13,471 bases of DNA from an uncultured Alphaproteobacteria bacterium (GTDB lineage Bacteria > Pseudomonadota > Alphaproteobacteria > Puniceispirillales > Puniceispirillaceae): the NCBI GenBank assembly GCA_913064995.1, contig CAJYBL010000020.1:1-13471 (forward strand), read 5' to 3'. Below are positions 6,243 to 12,949 of this stretch, piece after piece. Below the pieces are notes generated by a model. It did no database searches, was not told the DNA's origin, and was given only the letters and a program-made list of their open reading frames with translations. The position numbers and the translations under genes are program-made. Position 1 is the stretch's first letter. Each line of letters opens with the position of its first letter.

Positions 6243-8020
6243 TATTTTAATCCTTCCAACTCGTCAATCATGCCACTTATCATATCCAGCCCAAGCGACC
6301 AGAACGCAGGCTTACTGGCATCAAGGTCGAAATGTTGCAAGGCCACATCATAACGTTCGGTGCCGCCAGCCTTTAGCAGGTTTTTATAGTTCTGGATAAA
6401 CAGATGGTCGGTCTTGCTGGCCTGCGCCAATTGATATTTCTGCCAAAGCGCATTCACCAGACAATCACCAAACGCATAGGCGTAAACATAAAAAGGCGTA
6501 TGGATGAAGTGCGGTACGTAGCCCCAGATCGGCCGATAATCATCGCCGGTTTTAATTGCTGGCCCTAGCGCAGCACGCTGAGTTTCCATCCAGATATCCG
6601 AAATTTCTTCGGCCGTCAGTTCGGCTTTAACGCGGGCCTGATGCAATTCGGTTTCAAAATTATGAAACGCAATCTGCCGAACAACGGTATTCAGCATGTC
6701 TTCGACCTTGCCCGCCAGCAATAGCCGCCGCCGTTCAGCATTTTCTTGGCTGTCAACAAGCTGGCGAAAGGCCAGCATTTCGGCAAATACCGACGCTGTT
6801 TCAGCAAGGGTAAGCGGCGTATCAGACATTAAATAGCCCTGATCGGCCGCCAGCACCTGATGGATTCCATGCCCCATTTCATGCGCCAAAGTCATGACAT
6901 CGCGCGATTTTCCAACAAAATTCATTAAAATATAGGGATGCGCTGATGGCACGACCGGATGCGAGAATGCGCCCGAGCTTTTGCCCGCCCGCGGTGCCGC
7001 ATCAATCCAGTTCTGCTCAAAAAAGGGCAAGGCAATCTTTGCCATTTCAGGATCGAACCCGTGAAACGCATCAAGCACAATCTGCTTTGCTTCACCCCAT
7101 TCATAATGCCGGTCATCATCACCCGGCAGTGGCGCGTTGCGATCCCACCAGTCAATTTGTTTTTTGCCCATCCAGCTAGCTTTGAGACTGTAATAGCGAT
7201 GCGACAGATCAACATTGCGGTCATTCACCGCCTGCACCAGCGCATCAACAACATTATCATCAACATCATTTGCCAGATTGCGCGACGATACTGGCCGCGC
7301 AAAACCGCGCCAGCCATCTTCGATCTGCTTGTCTTTGGCGATGGTATTCATCACCAGCGACAGCAATCTTTGATGACCTTTCAAAGTTGTCGATAAAGAT
7401 TGGCCTGCCTCTTTGCGTTTGGCCGCATCGGTGCTGGATAGTGCATCCAGAATTTCCGCTTCGGTCACATCAGTGCCTTGAAAGGCAAAGCGCATTGCAG
7501 TTGTGGTTTCGTCAAACAATCGTACCCATGCCCCGGCACCTGTTGGCGCGCGTTCGGCAATCATTTTTTCAATTTCGTCAGATAATTGGTACGGCGCCAT
7601 CGCCCGCACCCGCCGTAACCAGGGTGAAAACCGCGCCAAACCAGCATCGTCAAGCAAGCTGTCAACATGATCTTGATCAAGGCGCGCAAGCTCAAGCTCA
7701 ACAAATAAAAGCGCCGCGCCAATTTCGGATCCAGCTTCGCGCACCGATTGGTGATGTTTGGCGATTGCCGGATCATTTGTGTTTGCTGCAAATAGCAATT
7801 GTGCGTGGCTTTGCACCTTGCCTAGCTGTTCAAGAATCGCCTCATAGGCGGTGATGACATCAGCAAGTTCGGCCCCTGAAATCGTGGCAATCTTACCCTG
7901 CCAATCAGCCGCAAGCGCCAACGCCGCCTTGCGGCAGGCGGCAATATCGGTTTGCACTGCTGGGGAATCAACCCCTTCATAAAGGTCGCGCAAGCTCCAA
8001 ATCGGACAGGCATCAGGCAT
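6242..8020 (-). CDS. pepF: M3 family oligoendopeptidase F (PepF)
   Basis: This is a zinc metallopeptidase that cleaves short peptides in the cytoplasm. The 592-residue product carries HEMGH (380-384), in which the two histidines bind zinc and Glu381 is catalytic. The third zinc ligand is expected at Glu407 in AETASVFAE, by comparison with the VEAPS glutamate of thimet oligopeptidase. The C-terminal substrate-side segment HFIHTPFYVYAYAFG (around residue 500) is also typical of the family. Length matches M3B members of about 600 residues. The ATG at 8020 has a modest GAAG ribosome site about eight bases upstream; an ATG at 8013 is out of frame. It heads a two-gene unit with the ABC1 kinase and diverges from the gcv operon. 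Confidence 0.93.
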   Translation of the reverse strand: MPDACPIWSLRDLYEGVDSPAVQTDIAACRKAALALAADWQGKIATISGAELADVITAYEAILEQLGKVQSHAQLLFAANTNDPAIAKHHQSVREAGSEIGAALLFVELELARLDQDHVDSLLDDAGLARFSPWLRRVRAMAPYQLSDEIEKMIAERAPTGAGAWVRLFDETTTAMRFAFQGTDVTEAEILDALSSTDAAKRKEAGQSLSTTLKGHQRLLSLVMNTIAKDKQIEDGWRGFARPVSSRNLANDVDDNVVDALVQAVNDRNVDLSHRYYSLKASWMGKKQIDWWDRNAPLPGDDDRHYEWGEAKQIVLDAFHGFDPEMAKIALPFFEQNWIDAAPRAGKSSGAFSHPVVPSAHPYILMNFVGKSRDVMTLAHEMGHGIHQVLAADQGYLMSDTPLTLAETASVFAEMLAFRQLVDSQENAERRRLLLAGKVEDMLNTVVRQIAFHNFETELHQARVKAELTAEEISDIWMETQRAALGPAIKTGDDYRPIWGYVPHFIHTPFYVYAYAFGDCLVNALWQKYQLAQASKTDHLFIQNYKNLLKAGGTERYDVALQHFDLDASKPAFWSLGLDMISGMIDELEGLK

Positions 8021-8087
8021 ATTAAAGCTTCACTTTTCTAACAGAATATATCAACGGCACAGAATGGGCTCTTAAAATCTCTCTTTT

Positions 8088-8116
8088 TATATGAGCATAG
8101 GTAAGAGCTTTCTCAA
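8088..8116 (-). promoter_or_regulatory. Candidate promoter of pepF-ABC1 operon
   Basis: On the minus strand TTGAGA (8116-8111), a 17-base spacer and CATATA (8093-8088) form a plausible sigma70 promoter. The transcript would begin near 8081, about 60 nt before the pepF ATG. Other AT-rich hexamers in this region could serve as well. Confidence 0.35.
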
Positions 8117-8166
8117 GGCTGCTTTTTAAACCTTTTAGTTTTATCCCCTCGATATTTGCTACACGC

Positions 8167-8195
8167 TTGCCCAATAATCTAAATTGCATTAGGAT
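8167..8195 (+). promoter_or_regulatory. Candidate promoter of the gcv riboswitch-operon
   Basis: TTGCCC (8167-8172), a 17-base spacer and TAGGAT (8190-8195) each match consensus at four of six bases. The predicted start near 8202 lies just ahead of the first riboswitch helix at 8210, which makes the position reasonable although the boxes are weak. Confidence 0.35.
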
Positions 8196-8209
8196 TTTTT
8201 TTGCTTGAT

Positions 8210-8467
8210 ACATGAGAGGGGAGAGATTGCTGGCCGCTGAAAGAGTGGTAGCAGCAACACCGAAGGAGCAAACCCCCAGAAACTCTCAGGTAAATGTACT
8301 CTTTCATGTGAGCACTCTGGAAAGTGACACGGTAGTGTCCACCGAAGGGGAAAACTGGTGATCTTATGAGCCAGCCAAAGTTGGCAAAAGGTTCAAATGA
8401 TCAGCCAATCAGGTCACTACAGTGCGTGATTGGAAACAGCTAATCTCTCAGGTTCCGCGACAGACGG
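8210..8467 (+). ncRNA. Tandem glycine riboswitch (two gcvT-type aptamers)
   Basis: Two successive glycine aptamers sit in the gcvT leader. Aptamer 1 is closed by ACATGAGAG (8210-8218) with CTTTCATGT (8301-8309, one G-U pair). It has P2 GAGAG (8221-8225) with CTCTC (8283-8287), a P3a hairpin TTGCTG/CAGCAA (8227-8256), and the conserved core ACCGAAGGAGCAAA and CTCTCAGGTAAA. Aptamer 2 begins at CTCTGG (8315-8320), has P3a GTGACAC/GTGTCCAC, the core CACCGAAGGGG (8339-8349) and CTCTCAGG (8445-8452), and ends in GACAGACGGGG. Its P1 pairs TCTG (8316-8319) with CAGA (8461-8464). Between the two core halves of aptamer 2 is a branched insertion of about 85 nt. In this class glycine normally switches expression of the cleavage genes on. 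Confidence 0.93.
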
Positions 8468-8470
8468 GGC

Positions 8471-8497
8471 GAATACCATCGACTGGTATTCACTTTT
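8471..8497 (+). promoter_or_regulatory. Hairpin in the gcvT riboswitch expression platform
   Basis: GAATACC (8471-8477) pairs perfectly with GGTATTC (8485-8491) around a seven-base loop, followed by ACTTTTG. The stem is AT-rich and the T-run only four bases, so it is a weak terminator at best. It lies between aptamer 2 and the AGAGGA ribosome site at 8509-8514. It does not share bases with aptamer P1, so it is not itself an obvious switch. Confidence 0.4.
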
Positions 8498-8522
8498 GAC
8501 GCGTGACCAGAGGATTAGGCCA

Positions 8523-9617
8523 GTGGAAGAACGACGAACCCCACTTTACGATTTTCATATTGCGAATGGCGCCCGCATGGTGCCTTTTGCCGGATGGGAT
8601 ATGCCTGTTCAATATACGGCCGGTATCAAGGCCGAACATCTCGCAACCCGCAATGGCGCCGGATTATTTGATGTATCGCATATGTTGCAGGTCGAATTAT
8701 CCGGCAACGGCGCCGATGCTTTTTTTGAACGCCTGACACCAACCGATATTGGCGCGGTTGCCGAAGGGCGCGTTCGCTATTCAATGCTGCTGAATGACGC
8801 TGGCGGTGTTCTTGATGATTTGATGGTGGCGCGGCTTGATGGCAGGCTGCATCTTGTTGTCAATGCCGGTCGCGCCGCGCATGACATTGGTCACCTTCGC
8901 CAGAATATTGACGATAGCACCAAGATAGATGTGCATCATGACAGGGCGCTTTTGGCTCTTCAAGGCCCAAAAGCAGCGGAGTTGCTATCCTACCTTGGCC
9001 TTGATCTTGATGGATTTCGGTTTATGGATATCCGCCATTTCACCCTTGGCACGATTCCGCTTGTGATAACGCGGTCTGGCTATACTGGCGAAGACGGGTT
9101 TGAAATCTCCATGCCCGCCAATGCCGCTGTTGATATTGCTAAAACCCTAGTGGCAACAGGTGATGTCACGCTTGCCGGTCTTGGTGCCCGCGATACATTA
9201 CGTCTTGAAGCAGGCCTGCCGCTATGGGGGCATGAACTTGATGAAACCATTACCCCAACAATGGCGGGGCTAAAATTTGCCCTTTCAAAAAAGCGCCGTG
9301 ACGCGGCTGATTTCCCCGGTGCCGATATCATTCTTGATGAATTTGTAAATGGTCCGAAAAGACAGCTTGTCGGTCTATTGGCAAGCGGTTCACGGCCAGT
9401 TCGCGATGGCACAATCCTTCTTCATGACGGCGTTGACATCGGCATCATCACATCGGGCAGCTTTGCGCCAAGCCTTGATCGCCCTGCCGCACTTGGGTTT
9501 GTTGAGACCCATCTTGCCACTGAAGGCACCACCCTTGCCGCCGCCACAAGAGGCGGTGAAACCCCCATTACCGTGGTGAATTTGCCACTCGTTTCACATC
9601 GCTATTTTCGCGGTTAG
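8523..9617 (+). CDS. gcvT: Glycine cleavage system T protein (aminomethyltransferase)
   Basis: GcvT transfers the methylene carbon from the aminomethyl-lipoyl arm of the H protein to tetrahydrofolate, releasing ammonia. The product of 364 residues (E. coli GcvT is 364) has TPLYDFHIANGARMVPFAGW at the N terminus, DVSHM (50-54), GYTGEDGFE (from 186), RLEAGLPLWGHELDE and a C-terminal LVSHRYFRG. I choose the GTG at 8523: an AGAGGA ribosome site lies eight bases upstream, and family similarity begins within a few residues. The frame is open back to an ATG at 8430, but that ATG lies inside the second riboswitch aptamer and the 31 extra residues are riboswitch sequence. It is first in the gcvT-gcvH-gcvP operon. 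Confidence 0.95.
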   Translation: MEERRTPLYDFHIANGARMVPFAGWDMPVQYTAGIKAEHLATRNGAGLFDVSHMLQVELSGNGADAFFERLTPTDIGAVAEGRVRYSMLLNDAGGVLDDLMVARLDGRLHLVVNAGRAAHDIGHLRQNIDDSTKIDVHHDRALLALQGPKAAELLSYLGLDLDGFRFMDIRHFTLGTIPLVITRSGYTGEDGFEISMPANAAVDIAKTLVATGDVTLAGLGARDTLRLEAGLPLWGHELDETITPTMAGLKFALSKKRRDAADFPGADIILDEFVNGPKRQLVGLLASGSRPVRDGTILLHDGVDIGIITSGSFAPSLDRPAALGFVETHLATEGTTLAAATRGGETPITVVNLPLVSHRYFRG

Positions 9618-9644
9618 ACATATCCAAGCTATAAGGAGACAATC

Positions 9645-10007
9645 ATGCTTAAATTTTCTGAAGATCACGAATGGGTCAACCTAGATGCTGATATTTGCGC
9701 GGTTGGCATTTCACCGCATGCGGTTGAACAGCTTGGCGATATTGTTTTTGTTGAATTGCCCGATATTGGTCTGGCGGTGAATAAAGGTGATGCCGTCGCC
9801 GTCTTTGAGTCGGTCAAGGCCGCATCGGATATCTACAGCCCTGCCAGTGGGGAAATCGTCGAGATAAATAATGCGCTTCTTGACGATCTGACCGCGATCA
9901 CGCCGGAAAGCGCAATGGCCAACTGGCTTTTTAAAATCAAAATCAATGATGCTGGCGACCTTGATTCACTGATGGATGAGGCTGCCTATAATGCCATGAT
10001 TGGCTAA
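9645..10007 (+). CDS. gcvH: Glycine cleavage system H protein
   Basis: GcvH is the small lipoyl carrier that shuttles the aminomethyl group between the P, T and L proteins. The 120-residue product begins MLKFSEDHEWV and contains LGDIVFVELPDIG and the lipoylation site FESVKAASDIYSP, where Lys58 should carry the lipoyl group. Near the C terminus NWLFKIKI is also typical. The ATG at 9645 has AAGGAG about eight bases upstream, and gcvT ends 27 nt before it. Length and motifs are complete. Confidence 0.97.
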   Translation: MLKFSEDHEWVNLDADICAVGISPHAVEQLGDIVFVELPDIGLAVNKGDAVAVFESVKAASDIYSPASGEIVEINNALLDDLTAITPESAMANWLFKIKINDAGDLDSLMDEAAYNAMIG

Positions 10008-10028
10008 TCGGCATCGCCCGATCATTTT

Positions 10029-10059
10029 ACGGCAATCTGGCCTGACCGACCATTGCCGT
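10029..10059 (+). promoter_or_regulatory. Hairpin between gcvH and gcvP
   Basis: ACGGCAAT (10029-10036) is perfectly complementary to ATTGCCGT (10052-10059) around a 15-base loop. It lies in the 91-nt gap between gcvH and gcvP, with no T-run behind it. It could tune the relative amounts of the small H protein and large P protein by mRNA processing or 3'-end protection; this role is inferred. Confidence 0.4.
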
Positions 10060-10098
10060 TCTTGCCCGAATGGGTCGTTATTTTCGAAAGGACGCATT

Positions 10099-12927
10099 AT
10101 GTTACCTCTCCCCTCACCGCAAGCTGCATTTTCCAGCCGTCACATCGGCCTTAATGATGCTGATATTGAAGCCATGCTTGATAGCGTCGGGGTCTCGTCA
10201 TTGACCGAATTGCTGGATAGAGTGATTCCCAAAAATATCCGGCGCCAGAGCAAAATGGCCTTGCAACCGGCATTATCGGAACATGAAGTTCTGGTCGAAT
10301 TAAAGGAGGTTGCCACCAAGAATCAGATCAAAACCTCATTGATCGGGATGGGCTATTACAATTGCCACACGCCGCCAGTAATCCAGCGTAATATCCTGGA
10401 AAACCCGGCATGGTATACGGCCTACACGCCCTATCAGCCGGAGATATCGCAAGGGCGGCTCGAAGCCATTTTGAATTTTCAGACAATGGTTATGGATCTG
10501 ACCGGAATGGATATTGCCAATGGATCACTGCTTGATGAGGCCACTGCTGCTGCCGAGGGGATGGCGCTGGCGCACCGGATGCACAAACCCAAAGGCAACC
10601 GTTTTATCGTTGACCCTGACACGCACCCGCAAACCATTGCGATTTTAAAAACCCGCGCCGAGCCGCTTGGCATCATCATTGATATCAAGGCTATAGACGG
10701 GCCAGTTGCGACCGATTGCTTTGGCGGCCTCTTAAGCTATCCTGGCAGTACAGGCGCAATCCGTGACCTTAGCCGCGATATTAACGCGATCCATGACGGC
10801 GGCGCGCTGGCGGTTGTCTCTGCCGATTTGTTAGCATTAACCCTGCTGACTCCGCCTGGTGAAATGGGCGCCGATATTGTGGTTGGCAGCACCCAGCGCT
10901 TTGGTGTTCCTTTTGGGTTTGGCGGACCTCATGCAGCCTATTTTGCCTGCAACCAGTCGTTGCAACGTTCGATCCCAGGCCGTCTGGTTGGGGTCTCACG
11001 CGACGCACGCGGCAGGCCCGCATATCGGCTCGCCCTGCAAACGCGTGAACAGCATATTCGCCGCGAAAAGGCCACTTCGAATATTTGCACAGCACAGGCA
11101 TTGCTGGCGATTATGGCGAGTTTTTATGCGATTTGGCACGGGCCGGAAGGACTGCAGAATATTGCTGCGCATAGCAACCGTCAGGCGCGCCGCTTTGCTG
11201 CCGCCATGCTCAATGCGGGCCGCAGTCTGCGGCATCAGGCATTCTTTGACACTGTGGTCATTGAGGCAGCAGGGGACCGCGATGAATTGATGGCTGCGGC
11301 AGTTGCAGCTGGGTTTAACTTGCGCCCACTTGATGGCGCCATAGCCGCAAGTTTTGATGAAACCATCGATGATGCAGCTTTGGCGGCAATTATTACTGCG
11401 CTTGGCGGCCTCTATGGCGATGATCAGGTAAATAGCCTACCTGCCGAGCTTGGCCGGACCAGCCGTTTTCTGACGCATGAAGTATTTCACAACTACCGTT
11501 CAGAAACTGAAATGCTGCGCTATATGCGCCGGTTATCAGATCGCGATCTGGCGCTAGACCGTTGCATGATTCCGCTTGGGTCTTGCACGATGAAGCTGAA
11601 CGCCACTGCCGAAATGATGCCGGTTACATGGCCAGAATTTGCCAATATCCATCCTTTTGCGCCGGATGATCAGACCGTTGGCTATCGCGAAATGATTGAG
11701 CGGCTGGAAGAGATGCTATGCCAATGCACCGGCTATGCCGCGATGTCGCTGCAGCCAAATTCCGGCGCGCAGGGCGAATTTGCCGGGTTGCTGGCGATTT
11801 CACGCTACCACCAGTCGCGCGGTGATCATCACCGCAATATCTGCCTGATCCCCTCATCCGCACATGGCACCAATCCAGCCTCAGCGGCTATGGCCGGCAT
11901 GAAAGTTGTTGTGGTAAAATGCGATGCATCAGGGGATGTTGACCTTGATGATCTGCGTGCCAAAGCCACCCAATATGAGGAAAACCTTGCTGCTTTGATG
12001 GTGACCTATCCGTCAACCCATGGTGTGTTTGAAGAGGCAATTGCCGATATTTGTGCGATCATCCATGCTGCTGGTGGGCAGGTTTATGTCGATGGTGCAA
12101 ACCTAAATGCGCTTGTTGGGCATTGCGCACCACCGGAATTTGGCGCGGATGTCAGCCACCTGAACCTGCATAAAACCTTTTGCATCCCGCATGGTGGCGG
12201 TGGCCCAGGTATCGGCCCGATCGGGGTTGCCGCGCATTTGGCACCATTCCTGCCAGGATCACCACTTGATGGGATCGGTGCGGTCAGTGCAACCACGTTC
12301 GGCTCGGCAGGTATTTTGCCGATCACCTATGCCTACATCCGCATGATGGGGCCAGATGGGCTGATCAACGCCACCGCAACAGCCATTCTATCGGCTAATT
12401 ATATCGCCAAGCGGCTGAATGATAGCTATCCATTGCTATATACTGGCCGCCATGGTCGCGTTGCGCATGAGTGTATCATTGATATCCGGAAAATTCAGGA
12501 TGCCACCGGCATTAGCAATGAAGACATCGCCAAACGGCTAATTGACTATGGGTTTCATGCCCCAACCATGTCATTTCCAGTTGCTGGCACGTTGATGATT
12601 GAACCAACCGAGTCTGAATCACGCACTGAAATTGACCGGTTTTGTGATGCGATGATTGCTATTGCTGCGGAAATCCGCGCCGTTGCCGATGGCACATGGC
12701 CTCGTGAGGATAATCCGCTGGTTAATGCACCACATACCGCCGACGACATTATGGCGGATAATTGGACGCATGCTTACAGCCGCAGGCAAGCGGGTGACCC
12801 CGACGGCAATTATCAGGCCAATAAATACTGGCCGCCGGTCAACCGCGTTGATAACGCCCTTGGCGACCGTGCATTGATTTGTGCTTGCCCGCCAATGGAG
12901 TTTTGGGAACAGCAGGCTGCGGAATAA
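10099..12927 (+). CDS. gcvP: Glycine cleavage system P protein (glycine decarboxylase), single-chain form
   Basis: GcvP is the PLP-dependent decarboxylase that releases CO2 from glycine and loads the remaining aminomethyl group onto lipoyl-GcvH. The 942-residue product is the fused homodimeric type (E. coli about 957), not split into GcvPA and GcvPB. It has SSRHIGLNDADIEAML near the N terminus, YTPYQPEISQGRLEAILNFQ, a second-half start LGSCTMKLNA, and SSAHGTNPASAAMAG. The PLP lysine is expected at K692 in NLHKTF, followed by the Gly-rich HGGGGPG. The ATG at 10099 has AAAGGA about seven bases upstream and starts just ahead of family similarity; the open frame back to 10000 overlaps gcvH and adds nothing recognisable. 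The stop faces the BKACE gene 22 nt away. Confidence 0.96.
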   Translation: MLPLPSPQAAFSSRHIGLNDADIEAMLDSVGVSSLTELLDRVIPKNIRRQSKMALQPALSEHEVLVELKEVATKNQIKTSLIGMGYYNCHTPPVIQRNILENPAWYTAYTPYQPEISQGRLEAILNFQTMVMDLTGMDIANGSLLDEATAAAEGMALAHRMHKPKGNRFIVDPDTHPQTIAILKTRAEPLGIIIDIKAIDGPVATDCFGGLLSYPGSTGAIRDLSRDINAIHDGGALAVVSADLLALTLLTPPGEMGADIVVGSTQRFGVPFGFGGPHAAYFACNQSLQRSIPGRLVGVSRDARGRPAYRLALQTREQHIRREKATSNICTAQALLAIMASFYAIWHGPEGLQNIAAHSNRQARRFAAAMLNAGRSLRHQAFFDTVVIEAAGDRDELMAAAVAAGFNLRPLDGAIAASFDETIDDAALAAIITALGGLYGDDQVNSLPAELGRTSRFLTHEVFHNYRSETEMLRYMRRLSDRDLALDRCMIPLGSCTMKLNATAEMMPVTWPEFANIHPFAPDDQTVGYREMIERLEEMLCQCTGYAAMSLQPNSGAQGEFAGLLAISRYHQSRGDHHRNICLIPSSAHGTNPASAAMAGMKVVVVKCDASGDVDLDDLRAKATQYEENLAALMVTYPSTHGVFEEAIADICAIIHAAGGQVYVDGANLNALVGHCAPPEFGADVSHLNLHKTFCIPHGGGGPGIGPIGVAAHLAPFLPGSPLDGIGAVSATTFGSAGILPITYAYIRMMGPDGLINATATAILSANYIAKRLNDSYPLLYTGRHGRVAHECIIDIRKIQDATGISNEDIAKRLIDYGFHAPTMSFPVAGTLMIEPTESESRTEIDRFCDAMIAIAAEIRAVADGTWPREDNPLVNAPHTADDIMADNWTHAYSRRQAGDPDGNYQANKYWPPVNRVDNALGDRALICACPPMEFWEQQAAE

Positions 12928-12949
12928 TCAACTGATACAGAAATAGCCG

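Larger units (their letters stand above)
8022..8213 (-). other. Unsupported 63-codon open frame directly upstream of pepF
   Basis: A frame starting MYQAKKILMQFRLLGKRV ends one base before the pepF ATG, which would suit translational coupling. Against it: no ribosome site precedes its ATG (the mRNA there reads C/T-rich), the codons are unlike the neighbours (several AGA and ATA), and I recognise no family. The 5' end overlaps the start of the divergent glycine riboswitch, and a candidate pepF promoter lies inside it. It is basic, with no obvious membrane segment. I treat it as probably non-coding leader. Confidence 0.15.

Noticed and set aside
7270..7854. 194-codon plus-strand frame opposite pepF
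   Set aside because: It is the antisense shadow of a well-supported PepF gene; no family match or ribosome site supports it.
10000..10098. 33-codon N-terminal extension of gcvP
   Set aside because: It overlaps the gcvH stop, resembles nothing in the family, and the ATG at 10099 has a good ribosome site exactly before GcvP similarity.
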